NCBI GenBank assembly: GCA_963843465.1
Contig: CAWJKP010000003.1
Coordinates: 1,302,001-1,366,000 of the forward strand
Length of the DNA: 64,000 nucleotides
DNA from: CAWJKP01 sp963843465
GTDB taxonomy: Bacteria; Planctomycetota; Planctomycetia; Pirellulales; Thermoguttaceae
Reading direction: 5' to 3'
The translations under genes and the position numbers were made by a program. The notes under the pieces were generated by a model. The model made no database searches. It was not told the origin of the DNA and saw only the letters and a program-made list of their open reading frames with translations. Below are positions 9,079 through 18,330 of the stretch, in pieces (the stretch's first letter is position 1; every line of letters starts with the position of its first letter).

Positions 9079-10752
9079 CTACGGCGCGAAAGCCGCTTCC
9101 GCCCATTGCCGCCGGTCTTCACCCCGGTCCTGCAACGTCACCGTGAACGTTGCCGGAAGCCGCCGGTTGGAAAACTCCAGCCACTTCCAGAGAGTGGACG
9201 GCGGCAGTTTTCCGGCAAACGTGTTGCCGGCGCCCTCGATCGTGGCCGTCAGCTCGAAGGCCCTCGGGCTCGAGCGGAATAGCACACGGTCCCCACGGCT
9301 CAGCTCCAGCGTGAGTGATCGAGCGCCCGGTTGCCCCGTTGAGCGAAAGACGGCAAATCCCGCGGGGGCGCCGCTTGATCTTGTCGCGTCTTGCCAGCCG
9401 CGGTTCCGCACGCCTTGTCGGGAGGCCGCACGGGGCTGCGCCGCCGTGGCGCTGAGTGGCACAACGGTGTACGGGTAAACCGCCAGGTTACGGCTCCATG
9501 CTCTCAGCGGGTCGTTGGAGAGCAATGCCACAGCCTGCGTCCCCTTGACGGTGAGATACCATGTCGCGCAGGCCTTGCCGTCGTATTCGATGGGGATTGC
9601 GTAGCTGTCGAAGTGAATGCTGCTGGCAACGTGTTCGCGCCAGTCGAGATCGTCGTGGCCCTTCCAGAGATGGGGCAGCGCGTTGAGGGTGGCAATGACC
9701 AGGATGACCTGGGCAGCCCGCCGCAGCCACGGGCGATCGGTCCGGCTGCAGGCGATTTGCAGCAGCAGCCACGAGAGCAGGATGTAGGGAAAGAAAAAGT
9801 AGCGCGGCCCCGCCCACAACGGATGGAGCACCGTGGGGCTTACCCTGGTGACGCTCAGGGCAATCGACCCCAGCAAGAGGTACCCGAGGAACCACGCCGC
9901 CGCTGTTTTTCTGCGGCGCCAAGAGGCAATGCCGGCCACCCCGAGCACCGTCGCGCCTGCCGCCGCTAATAGCCAGGGTTCGCGCAACAACCGCATTTCT
10001 CCAAAGACATAACAGCCGAAGAATTTTTCGACCGTCGCCATGCAGGCGGCGCCCGTGAAGCTGGGGGCGCCGGTTACGGCCCGCCCGCGGATCATGGCGG
10101 AGAGCTGCGCGGCGAACGAGAGCGAGGCAACTCCCGCCAGCAGCCATTCCCGCCGCAGTCCGCGATAAAGCCAGGCCCGCGCCCAGAACAGCGGCAGGAC
10201 CATGACGATCGCCGGCGAAGAGAGCCCACCCAGAACGATACAGGCGATTCTCCAGGGGAGATGATCCGCTAGCTCGTCCCAGAAGATCGCCGCGAACAGC
10301 AGCAAGGATGCCCACCAGCAAGAATATACCGGAATGCCGAACGCTTCCGCGCCGGTAGGAATCATCAGCACGGCAAGGCTCAGCAACGCGCCTCCCGCGA
10401 GCTTGCTGGGGTGCAGGGCGATCAGCAGCAGCACGCCCAGCAGGAATAACCAGGTCAGGATCGTGCTCAGCAGCGGGTAGAACGAGAAGGATACGGAGAG
10501 GGAGAGCCAGGATATCAGCTTGGGCACGAGAACCAGGTAGCCGCTCACCGGTTTCAAGAGCGTGACGGCTCCGTCGTTGATGAAGCCGTGAAGGATTTGT
10601 GTGCCGTCTTCGACCCAGACCTGCGGCGAGAACAGTTGCTGGCCCCTGCGGAGCATGAGCAATGCCGAGAAGATCACGGCGAGCGATGCAGGGTTCGTGA
10701 CCACCCGCTGCCACGCCGGAGATTGGCGACGCGCCGAAGGGTCGAGTCTCAT
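9079..10752 (-). CDS. Polytopic membrane protein of unknown function
   Basis: A 557-residue membrane protein with about ten hydrophobic helices up to residue ~360 and a ~190-residue extracytoplasmic C-terminal domain. A conserved-type segment QVWVEDGTQILHGFINDGAV follows the first helix; this loop with acidic residues is reminiscent of GT-C enzymes but is not diagnostic. Its ATG overlaps the stop of the upstream B12/radical-SAM gene in an ATGA, so the two are almost certainly translated together. The function is unknown; a linked role with the radical-SAM enzyme in a surface lipid or glycan is plausible. Confidence 0.8.
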   Translation of the reverse strand: MRLDPSARRQSPAWQRVVTNPASLAVIFSALLMLRRGQQLFSPQVWVEDGTQILHGFINDGAVTLLKPVSGYLVLVPKLISWLSLSVSFSFYPLLSTILTWLFLLGVLLLIALHPSKLAGGALLSLAVLMIPTGAEAFGIPVYSCWWASLLLFAAIFWDELADHLPWRIACIVLGGLSSPAIVMVLPLFWARAWLYRGLRREWLLAGVASLSFAAQLSAMIRGRAVTGAPSFTGAACMATVEKFFGCYVFGEMRLLREPWLLAAAGATVLGVAGIASWRRRKTAAAWFLGYLLLGSIALSVTRVSPTVLHPLWAGPRYFFFPYILLSWLLLQIACSRTDRPWLRRAAQVILVIATLNALPHLWKGHDDLDWREHVASSIHFDSYAIPIEYDGKACATWYLTVKGTQAVALLSNDPLRAWSRNLAVYPYTVVPLSATAAQPRAASRQGVRNRGWQDATRSSGAPAGFAVFRSTGQPGARSLTLELSRGDRVLFRSSPRAFELTATIEGAGNTFAGKLPPSTLWKWLEFSNRRLPATFTVTLQDRGEDRRQWAEAAFAP

Positions 10753-12239
10753 GACGCGCGGGTCTTTGCGAAGTTCCCGTTAGACGAGCAAACGCGATCC
10801 CGTCCTCCTTGCCGGTCAAAGGCCAGCCGCAGGACACCGACCGCGGTGGAGACATTATTGCGGCAGCGGGTCCATGAATTGAGACGGCGCAGGTGTTTTG
10901 CGATCATGCTCGGCCGCAAATAAAAGCGGCGGTAGGCTTGCTTTTGATAGCGGTAAATCTGCTCCGGCGAGAGGGCCTCGGTGCGGTGGACCGGGTAGGT
11001 ATGGATGCCGTAATTCTCCACGTCAAAATCCAGGATCAGCCCGGCCGCCTTCATCTGCTCGTGGATTTCCGAGCCCGGGTAGGGTTTGAGGATGTGGAAC
11101 TTCGCCACGTCCGGGTCCAGCTCCTGGGCGAAACCGATGGTCTTTTCAATCGTCTGGGCGGTCTCGCCCATCAGGCCCAGCATGAAGAAACACCAGGTCT
11201 CGAAGCCCAGGCTCTTGGCCAGGGCCACGGCCCGGCGGACTTCGTCCAGGGTAATCCCCTTACGAGCCCGATCGAGAATCTCCTGGTCGCCGGACTCCAC
11301 GCCGAAGGCCACGGCATAGCCGCCCATCTCGCGCATCGCCTGCAGCACCTCCGGCGAGACCGTATCCACGCGGATCCCCGCCGTGAAGGCCACGGCGATC
11401 TTGAAACCGCGCCGCTGGAACTCGTCCCGGATCTCGAACACTCGTTTCTTGTTGCAGGTGAACATGTCGTCCCAGACGTGGATCTCGCGCGCGCCGAAAT
11501 CGGAAATCAAGCTCCCCACTTCGTCGGCCACGTTCTTGGCGCTGCGGATGCGGAGCTTGCGGCCGGTGACATGCTGCTGGAGGCAGAAACTGCATCGCCC
11601 CGGACAACCCCGGCTGGTATAGAGCGGGAAAGCGGGCGTGTACTTAGCGTCGGGGTAGGAATAGCGTTGGCGGTCGAAAAGGTGGCGGGCGGCGAAGGGG
11701 AGAGCGTCGAGGTCGGCAATCAAGGCCCGTTGGCGGTTGCTGATGATCTTCCCCTGGTCCTTGAAATAGAGGCCGTCGACGGCCCGCAATCGCTCCGGCG
11801 TCGGGCCGGCATCGACCGCCCGCGCCAGTTCCACTATCGTCCGCTCGCCTTCCCCTTTGACCACGTAATCCACGCCGTCCGCCTGCAGGCAAACCACCGG
11901 CTCCATCGAGGGGTGGTAGCCGCCCAGACAGGTCTTCACCTCGGGCCGCCGGGCCTTCAGTTGATCGCACAAGTGGAGGGCATTCTTGAAAATTGGGGTG
12001 GTGACGCTCAAACCAACCAGCTTTGTCCCCCGCCGGTCAATCGCGGCGGTGATCTCGTCCACCGTCGCCCGTTGGGCGTCCACGTCGAAAATGTCAACCT
12101 CGTAGTCTGCCTCGAGTAAGGCCGCGCCCAGCATGGCCAAGCCCATGGGCGGCTGTTCGATGGTAGCCATGCTTCCATAAAGCAGACTGACATGGTCGCG
12201 AAACTGCGAAGGTTGAATCAGGAGAACATGCATAACCAT
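10749..12239 (-). CDS. B12-binding radical SAM protein
   Basis: A 496-residue enzyme with an N-terminal cobalamin-binding Rossmann domain (residues 3-140, beginning HVLLIQPSQF and containing PPMGLAMLGAALL) followed by a radical-SAM domain. The 4Fe-4S cluster Cys are C212, C216 and C219 in RGCPGRCSFC. GVESGDQEILDRARKGI near residue 325 is the usual strand-5/6 signature of this class. Such proteins (for example BchE and hopanoid or lipid modifiers) do methylations, cyclisations or other radical chemistry. The substrate cannot be read. The stop overlaps the start of the next membrane protein. The family often acts on lipids, which would fit this neighbour. Confidence 0.9.
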   Translation of the reverse strand: MVMHVLLIQPSQFRDHVSLLYGSMATIEQPPMGLAMLGAALLEADYEVDIFDVDAQRATVDEITAAIDRRGTKLVGLSVTTPIFKNALHLCDQLKARRPEVKTCLGGYHPSMEPVVCLQADGVDYVVKGEGERTIVELARAVDAGPTPERLRAVDGLYFKDQGKIISNRQRALIADLDALPFAARHLFDRQRYSYPDAKYTPAFPLYTSRGCPGRCSFCLQQHVTGRKLRIRSAKNVADEVGSLISDFGAREIHVWDDMFTCNKKRVFEIRDEFQRRGFKIAVAFTAGIRVDTVSPEVLQAMREMGGYAVAFGVESGDQEILDRARKGITLDEVRRAVALAKSLGFETWCFFMLGLMGETAQTIEKTIGFAQELDPDVAKFHILKPYPGSEIHEQMKAAGLILDFDVENYGIHTYPVHRTEALSPEQIYRYQKQAYRRFYLRPSMIAKHLRRLNSWTRCRNNVSTAVGVLRLAFDRQGGRDRVCSSNGNFAKTRAS

Positions 12240-12284
12240 TTGTCTCGAAACAAGTTAAGGAGATCAACCTGGGCCGGATCGGAC

Positions 12285-12350
12285 ATGCGTCGTGAGCTGC
12301 CTGCATCAAGCCGCTTGGACAACCCCGCCGCAAGGGCCCGCATTCTAGCC
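12285..12350 (-). promoter_or_regulatory. Shared 5' leader, copy 2
   Basis: Minus strand words GGGCTAGAATGCG, GGGCCCTTG, then CACGACGCATGTCCG match the leader at 6515-6590. Here the ATG of that string is not used by the gene, whose start is about 55 bases further on. That suggests the block is a repeated unit carrying its own start codon context. Function unproven. Confidence 0.3.
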
Positions 12351-12368
12351 CTGTCGTCCGTTCGACAC

Positions 12369-12427
12369 TAGCCCGAAGCGCAAGCGAGGGTAGCTCGTTG
12401 GCAGTCCCTCGCTTGCGCTTCGGGCTA
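12369..12427. repeat. Hairpin repeat family B, copy 1
   Basis: Arms GCCCGAAGCGCAAGCGAGGG and its reverse complement with a ~15 base loop. Further copies lie at 19690-19747, 27653-27710 and 28743-28802, all in intergenic DNA. Confidence 0.85.
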
Positions 12428-12579
12428 AATAGGTTCGCACGATTCCAGGAGGGCGTTCCCTACAGACCATCCTCCTGGAATCACGGAAGGTTATTGAGGG
12501 GACACGTATAGAGGTCGGGTCTTTACTTCGGCCTTGTCCCCAAGGAGCAGGCGGCGATGGATGGCGCCAATCACGGCCC

Positions 12580-13020
12580 CTAGATCACCTCATTGAGGAG
12601 CGTGAAAGGCAATGCTGCGATACGGTGAAACCCCACATCGTTTGCCAAGAACCGCGTACACCCCGCCTGGGACGCTGTGGCGGCGTGCACCGCATCAGGC
12701 GTGCGCAGCGCGGGGATGGCAGCGCGAAGCCCCGCCGCCTCGCGGAGAATCGGCTGGGTGATCGGAAGCAAACGAAGGTCTCGGGACTGAAACACGCGGT
12801 CATAGGCAGCGAGTAGCTTGAGGTCTCCCGCCCTAAGCGGCGCGACCAAGACCTCCATAACGGTCAACTCGCTCGTGACGATCGTCACACCTCCAACCCG
12901 GGCCGCCTCCCATAAAGTTCGGAGCAAAGGCCAGTAACGCGCGTGCATCTCCACGCTGTAAATCACGATGTTGGTATCGAGATAGACCACGCCTGAAGTT
13001 GGAAAGGCTAGCGATGCCAT
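12580..13020 (-). CDS. PIN-domain protein, VapC-like toxin
   Basis: A 146-residue PIN-fold ribonuclease. The acidic metal-binding residues are in VYLDTNIVIY (first Asp, about residue 15), SELTVMEV (Glu, about residue 52), RTPDAVHAA (Asp, about residue 107) and FLANDVGF (last Asp, about residue 129). All four expected positions are filled, so it should be catalytically competent. In VapBC pairs the toxin cleaves RNA, commonly tRNA or rRNA. The upstream antitoxin-like gene overlaps it by 13 bases, which is the normal order and coupling. Confidence 0.88.
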   Translation of the reverse strand: MASLAFPTSGVVYLDTNIVIYSVEMHARYWPLLRTLWEAARVGGVTIVTSELTVMEVLVAPLRAGDLKLLAAYDRVFQSRDLRLLPITQPILREAAGLRAAIPALRTPDAVHAATASQAGCTRFLANDVGFHRIAALPFTLLNEVI

Positions 13021-13247
13021 GCGTCGCGTTCCTCTCGGATGTGGCGATCCACTTCCTCAGTAGTGCTGAAGAGCCGATGGCCCCCCAAGGACTCGATGAT
13101 CTCCAGGGCCGAGTCGCCGGAAGGGACGGGTATCGGTCGCGGCACGAGGAACACGTCCACCGGGTCGCCCACCTTGAGCTCCGGCACGGCCACTTCGATG
13201 CGGTTCCCGGGCAAGACGCGGGTTGTCAAGTGAAGTGCGGATTGCAT
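13008..13247 (-). CDS. Antitoxin partner of the PIN protein
   Basis: A 79-residue protein. The N-terminal ~35 residues (LPGNRIEVAVPELKVGDPVDVFLV) look like an AbrB/SpoVT-type or related swapped-hairpin DNA-binding unit. The C-terminal helix (STTEEVDRHIREERDAWH) resembles the part of VapB antitoxins that wraps the toxin. The start at 13247 is fixed by TGGAGG, eight bases upstream; longer upstream readings lack this. The overlap with the toxin gene supports translational coupling. Antitoxins of this kind usually repress their own promoter, which would lie in 13248-13450, but no operator was recognised. Confidence 0.78.
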   Translation of the reverse strand: MQSALHLTTRVLPGNRIEVAVPELKVGDPVDVFLVPRPIPVPSGDSALEIIESLGGHRLFSTTEEVDRHIREERDAWHR

Positions 13248-13450
13248 GTAAGTACCTCCACACTCATTATAACGCCGGCCCCGCCCCTTGTGGACACCCA
13301 CGCGCCTCGAGACGCTCAAAGCGAGGCGGGTGTCTGTGTTGGGGGATGGTTGCGTAGGGAGGAAAGTGAGGCTAACATGTGGCGGTACGAAGAAGTCTCG
13401 ACTCGTCACCCCAGGGAACACAACCTGAGAGCCGCCGTCGTCCACTATCC

Positions 13451-15813
13451 ATGACCCGTCCCCGTCTCCCTCTGGAAGTCGTCGTGCTTGTCGCCTTGGC
13501 GGCAGGCTGTGGGCATGAAACGCACGAGTCGGCGACGCAACTGGCGGGGTCCAAGCGGTGCCGGGACTGCCACGAGGACTTCTACAAGCTCTGGGCCGCC
13601 TCGTGGCACGGGCTGGCCATGCAGCCCTACACGCCCAGCTTTGCCAAGGCCCGTCTCAGCCCGCAGAAAGGCGACGTTGCCATCGGTAAACGGAAGTATC
13701 GCGCCGAAATCGGCCCAGCGGAGGGCTGGGTCCGCCAGTCCGGCCCCGAGGGTGAGCGCACCTACCCCATCGCGCACGTGATGGGCGGGAAGAACGTCTA
13801 TTACCTGCTCACGCCCATGCCGCGCGGCCGTCTCCAGGTGCTGCCGGTCGCCTATGACGTTCCTAAGAAAGCCTGGTACGACATGGCGGCCAGCGGCGTG
13901 CGGCACTTTCCCGACCGCCGCGACGAGGCCCTGGATTGGACCGACCGCATGTTCGCTTTCAACACCACCTGCTTCAACTGCCACGTGACGGAGCTTTCCA
14001 CCAACTACGACCTGGCGACCGACACCTATCATACGACCTGGGCCGAGCCGGGCATCAGTTGCCAGTCTTGCCACGGCTCCGCCAAGGAGCACGTCGAGGC
14101 CATGGAAGCCGACCAGGCAAGCCATGCCTCCAAGGACGTCAAGATCATCCGCACCAAGCAGCTCACCCCCGCCCAGATGAACGACCTTTGCGCCACCTGC
14201 CACGCGAAGCTCATTCCCTTGTCGCTGAGCTTCCAGCCCGGCGACAAGTTTTTCGATCATTTCGACCTCGTGACGCTGGAGCACGCCGATTTCTACCCGG
14301 ACGGCCGCGACCTGGGCGAAAACTACACGCTCACCTCCTGGCTCATGAGCCCCTGCCTCAAGTCGGGGAAGCTCGACTGCAACCACTGCCACACGCCCAG
14401 TGGCCGGCCGCGGTTCGAGGGCCCGCAGTCGAACCAGTCGTGCATGCCCTGCCACGAAAAGCTGGTCCAAGACGCCGCAGCGCACGGGCACCACCAGGTC
14501 GGCAGCAAGGGCAACGAGTGCATTGCCTGCCACATGCCCATGACGCGCTTCGCGGCCATGGGACGCACCGACCACTCGATGCGTCCGCCCACTCCGGCCG
14601 CAACCCTGGCCTTCAAGTCGCCCAATGCCTGCAACCTCTGCCATGCCGATCACGACGCGTCCTGGGCCGACGGGTGGGTCCGCAAATGGTACCGTCCAGA
14701 CTACCAGGCCGAAACGCTCCGCCGTGCGGCGCTGGTGGACCAGGCCCGCAAGCGAGCGTGGAAACGCCTGCCCGAAATGCTGGCGGAGCTCCAGAAGCAG
14801 GGCAACGACGAGGTCTACAAAACGTCGCTGGTGCGCCTCCTGGGCGGCTGCGAAGACCCGAGCAAGTGGCCGGTCCTGCTGGGGTTGCTCGGGCACTCTT
14901 CGCCGCTGGTCCGGTCCAGCGCCGTTTCCGCGCTAGGCAGCCGCTTGACGCCGGAGGTGCTCAAGGCCCTGCTGGCTTCCACGGCCGACCCGTCGCGACT
15001 GGTGCGGATTCGCAGCGCGACGGCCCTGGCCGGCCTGAACCCCGCGTCGCTTTCCAACCAGCGCGATCGGACGAATCTCCAGAAGGCGATCGCCGACTTC
15101 ATGGCGGCCATGCACGCCCGGCCGGACGACTGGGCCTCGCACGCCAACCTGGGCAATTTCTACCTGGAGAGCCACGACTTCACCGCGGCCGCGGCCTGCT
15201 TCGAGACCGCGACGCGATTGGAGCCGCGACAGATCGGCCCGCTGGTCAACGCGGCCATGGCCTACAGCAATCTGGATCAAAACGACAAGGCCGAAGCCAG
15301 CCTGCGCCGGCGCTGGCCCTGGCGCCCCGGGATGCGGCGGTCAACTTCAATCTCGGGCTGCTCTTGGGTGAGCTAGGACGTTTGCACGAGGCGGAGCAGA
15401 GGCTGCGGACCGCGCTTGCGAGCGATCCCCAAATGGCGGCTGCGGCTTACAACCTGGGCGTGATCCTCGCCAGAAATTCGCTCGACGAGGCCATTACTTG
15501 GTGTCGGAAGGCGCACCAGCTTCGCCCCGAGGATGCGAAATACGCCCACACGCTGGCGTTCTACCAGCATCAGAAGGGCAGCGACGGCCAGGCCATCGAC
15601 CTGCTGCGCCAGATCATCCAACGCGAACCGCTCTACTGGGACGCCTATTGGTTGCTGGGCGAGATCTACGAGGGCCAGCGGGATTTGCCCAAGGCCGCGG
15701 CGGTCTACGGCGACGCGCTGAAGATGGACCGCTTGCCCCCTCCGCTGCGCCCGCAATTCGAGGCCAAACTGCGCGCCATCGAGTCCTATCGGCGCCCGGG
15801 CGAGGGACGCTAA
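13451..15813 (+). CDS. Octaheme c-type cytochrome with TPR domain, frame interrupted
   Basis: A lipoprotein of about 787 residues. The signal peptide ends VLVALAAGCG, giving a lipid-anchored Cys20. Eight CXXCH heme sites lie between residues 37 and ~398: CRDCH, CFNCH, CQSCH, CATCH, CNHCH, CMPCH, CIACH and CNLCH. HEAT-like helices follow (residues ~430-540), then TPR repeats (NAAMAYSNLDQNDKAEASLR and others) to the C-terminus. It would sit outside the cytoplasm and move electrons, or act as a multiheme reductase. The frame breaks at 15309-15311; one G added to make CGGGCGC restores ALALAPRDAAVNFNLG and reading to 15813. The combination with TPRs is known in planctomycetes, but the substrate is not known. 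Confidence 0.85.
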
Positions 15814-15840
15814 GGTCCGGCAAATCAATAACTGTCGTAT

Positions 15841-15892
15841 TGTCGCCTTTCGCTCCGCGAAAGAACGCAGCTTTCGCGGAGCGAAAGGCGAC
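15841..15892. terminator. Bidirectional hairpin between convergent genes
   Basis: TGTCGCCTTTCGCTCCGCG and its reverse complement form a 23 bp stem around a 7 base loop. It lies between the stops of the cytochrome gene and the convergent sulfotransferase gene. There is no strong T-run, so terminator function is an inference from position and stability. Confidence 0.55.
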
Positions 15893-15911
15893 ACTTGTTT
15901 CCGCGCCGGTC

Positions 15912-18287
15912 CTAAATATCCAGCCGGGCGAACAGCCCACCCAGGGCGTGCTCGTAGTGCTTCCATCTGCCCACCGACGTCCTGAAGACCGGCTGGCGCA
16001 CCTGGACGGCGCTGGCCGTTCTCACCGGCCGCTTCGCCCGCTGGAACTCCAGGCAGGCCGGCTCCCACGCCAGCCCGCACCAGGCCACGAGCTTTCGCGC
16101 CACGCCTTCCAGGTCGGCCACCGTCTCCTCGTACTCCACTTCCAACAGGGGCACCGGCAAAACCGTCCGCCAGTGCTCCATCATCCGCCGGTACTCGCGA
16201 AATCGTGAAGCCATGTGCTGCTGGTCGTTGGCCCAGGGGATTTCCTGGAAATGCGTCATCCAGCAGGAGACGGCCACGTCGCGCAAATCGCGGCGGCAAT
16301 GAATCAACTTCGCCCGCGGAAAGAGGCTCGCCAACAGGCCTAGATACAAGTAGTTCTCCGGCATCTTGTCCACGATGCGAAGCGCCGCGCGACTCAGTGC
16401 GCGAAGTCTCTCCAAGTGCCGCGAGGCGAGGCGGCCCGCCGTCTCGCGGTCCAGCCGGCGAAGGCCCTCGTTGACGTCCGCGCACTGTCCACCGAGCATG
16501 GCCATGCTGTCGCGGGCCAGTTTTATCTCCCCCGCGCCGAAGACCTGGGAGTGGCTGGCCAGGATCTGCTCGATGAGCGTCGTGCCGGACCGCGGCAGCC
16601 CCAGGACGAACACCGGGATCTCGCTTTCCGAGCCAAAGCCGCGGACCCGCTGGAAGAAATCCGGCGTCGAGACCCCGATCATCCGGGTGACGAGAAACTC
16701 GTGCGCTTTCGGGTCGTACTCCTGGCCGCCGTTGCGCCACTCGGACCGTTGCAGCGCGTTGCCGCGATCGAGCTGCTCGGCGGCCTCGGCATACTCGCCC
16801 CGCGCGTCCAGGACGTGGGCCAGGCCGAAGTGCAACAACAATCGTTCCGTGTCCGTCAACTCCATGTCCTCCAGCAAGCGACGCTGCGCCGCCAGATCCT
16901 GCGGGGGGAGTTTGCCGCCCAGGAGTATGGCCAACTGGTAATGCGCGAAGGCTAACCGGGCATCGTATCGCAGCGCGGCGCGGAAGCAGTCTTCCGCGCC
17001 CGGAAGATCGCCTGTCTCCTCCAAAACGATGCCCAGGTTGCCGTGCGCCTCGGCATAGTCGGGCTTCAACTCCAGGGCCCGGCGGTAACAGGCCGTCGCT
17101 TCGTCCGGCTTCCCCTGGTCGTGCCAGGCATTGCCCAGGTTGTAGTGTGCCGCGGCCAGGTCCGGCTTCAGCTCCAGTGCCCGGCGGTAACAGGCGAGGG
17201 CTTCGTCCCGCTTGCCCTGGTCCTTCAACGCATTGCCCAGGTTGATGTGTGCCCCGGCATATTCCGGCTTCAGCTCGACTGCCCGGCGGTAGGAGGCGAG
17301 CGCTTCGTCCAGCTTCCCTTGGTCTTTGAGCACAACGCCCAGGTTGTTGTAGGCCTCGGCAAAGTCCGGTTTCAGCTCCAACGCCCGGCGGTAGCAAGCG
17401 AGCGCTTCGTCCCGCTTGCCCTGGTCCTTCCAAGCGACGCCCAAGTTGTTGTGGACCTCGGCATAGTCCGGTTTCAGCTCCAATGCCCGGCGGTAGGAGG
17501 CGAGCGCTTCGTCCCGCTTGCCCTGGTCCTTGAAGGCCACGCCGAGGTTGTAGTGTGCCTCGGCATAGTCCGGCTTCAGTTCCAGCGCCCGGCGGTAGCA
17601 GGCGACCGCGCCTTCGAGCTTCCCCTGGTTCTTCAGCGCATTGCCGAGGTTGTTGTGGGCCTCGACATAGTCCGGCTTCAAATCCAGTGCCCGGCGGTAG
17701 CAGGCGAGCGCTTCGTCCAGCTTCCCCTGGTCCTTCAAGGTAACGCCGAGGTTGTTGTGCGCCTCGGCAAAGTCGGGCTTCAGATCCAGTGCCCGGCGGA
17801 AGCAGGCGGCGGCTTCGTCCCCCTTCCCCTGGTTCTTCAGCGCGACGCCCAGGTTGTAGTGTACCTCGGCGTAGTCCGGCCTCAGTTCCAGTGCCCGGCG
17901 GCAGCAGACGACGGCTTCGTCCAGCTTCCCCTGGTCGTTCAGCGCAGCGCCGAGGTTGCTGTGCGCCTCGACATAGTCCGGCTTCAGCTCCAGGGCCCGG
18001 CGGTAGCAAGCGATCGCTTCGGCAGTCCTCTGCAAGGCGCGAAGGGCCTCACCCAAGTTGTTGTGGAAGGCAGCCGCAGTGCCTTTCAACCTGATCGCCC
18101 GTCGGATGTACTGGACGGCGATCTCGTGCTTGCCCACTTGGTGAGCAATTAAGCCGAGAAGATGAACCGCCTCGGCCTGATTCGGTTCAGCCTGGAGAAT
18201 CTGCCGATAGATCTGCTCGGCGGCTTGCAGCCGACCGTCTTGATGGTGTTGGATGGCAATCGCCAATGCTTCGGAAATCGTTGCCAT
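15912..18287 (-). CDS. TPR-repeat sulfotransferase
   Basis: A 791-residue protein. Residues ~5-470 hold about thirteen TPR units of 34 residues, most with the consensus ACYRRALELKPDYAEAHYNL and KDQGKRDEAL. Residues ~520-790 are a sulfotransferase domain. The PAPS 5'-phosphosulfate loop is VLGLPRSGTTLIEQIL, the 3'-phosphate site lies near HCRRDLRDVAVSCW, and the C-terminus carries ETVADLEGVARKLVAW. It would transfer sulfate from PAPS to a protein, glycan or lipid chosen through the TPR scaffold. The start at 18287 is chosen over an earlier ATG because the TPR fold begins right after MATISEALAI. The TPR units are unusually similar at DNA level. Confidence 0.9.
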   Translation of the reverse strand: MATISEALAIAIQHHQDGRLQAAEQIYRQILQAEPNQAEAVHLLGLIAHQVGKHEIAVQYIRRAIRLKGTAAAFHNNLGEALRALQRTAEAIACYRRALELKPDYVEAHSNLGAALNDQGKLDEAVVCCRRALELRPDYAEVHYNLGVALKNQGKGDEAAACFRRALDLKPDFAEAHNNLGVTLKDQGKLDEALACYRRALDLKPDYVEAHNNLGNALKNQGKLEGAVACYRRALELKPDYAEAHYNLGVAFKDQGKRDEALASYRRALELKPDYAEVHNNLGVAWKDQGKRDEALACYRRALELKPDFAEAYNNLGVVLKDQGKLDEALASYRRAVELKPEYAGAHINLGNALKDQGKRDEALACYRRALELKPDLAAAHYNLGNAWHDQGKPDEATACYRRALELKPDYAEAHGNLGIVLEETGDLPGAEDCFRAALRYDARLAFAHYQLAILLGGKLPPQDLAAQRRLLEDMELTDTERLLLHFGLAHVLDARGEYAEAAEQLDRGNALQRSEWRNGGQEYDPKAHEFLVTRMIGVSTPDFFQRVRGFGSESEIPVFVLGLPRSGTTLIEQILASHSQVFGAGEIKLARDSMAMLGGQCADVNEGLRRLDRETAGRLASRHLERLRALSRAALRIVDKMPENYLYLGLLASLFPRAKLIHCRRDLRDVAVSCWMTHFQEIPWANDQQHMASRFREYRRMMEHWRTVLPVPLLEVEYEETVADLEGVARKLVAWCGLAWEPACLEFQRAKRPVRTASAVQVRQPVFRTSVGRWKHYEHALGGLFARLDI
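17041..18020 (-). repeat. 102 bp tandem repeats encoding TPRs
   Basis: About ten consecutive 102 bp units inside the sulfotransferase gene are near-identical, with recurring words such as CCCGGCGGTAGCAGGCGA and GCCTCGGCATAGTCCGG on the plus strand. The similarity at silent positions suggests recent expansion or ongoing gene conversion. Copy number in this region may be miscounted in short-read assemblies. Confidence 0.85.
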
Positions 18288-18330
18288 AATGGAGATTATG
18301 ACAACACGGCCCGCCAGCCGCAACGTGTTC

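Larger units (their letters stand above)
12240..12579. other. Intergenic region with leader and hairpin repeat
   Basis: Holds the shared leader (12285-12350), a family B hairpin (12369-12427) and a CCTCCTGGAAT/ATTCCAGGAGG inverted repeat (12443-12482). No small gene with a convincing start was found. Confidence 0.5.

Noticed and set aside
15373..18009. An 878-codon Pro/Gly/Arg-rich frame over the TPR gene
   Set aside because: It is an alternate frame of the TPR array. The 102 bp periodicity keeps it open, and it has no domain, while the true frame gives TPR and sulfotransferase motifs.
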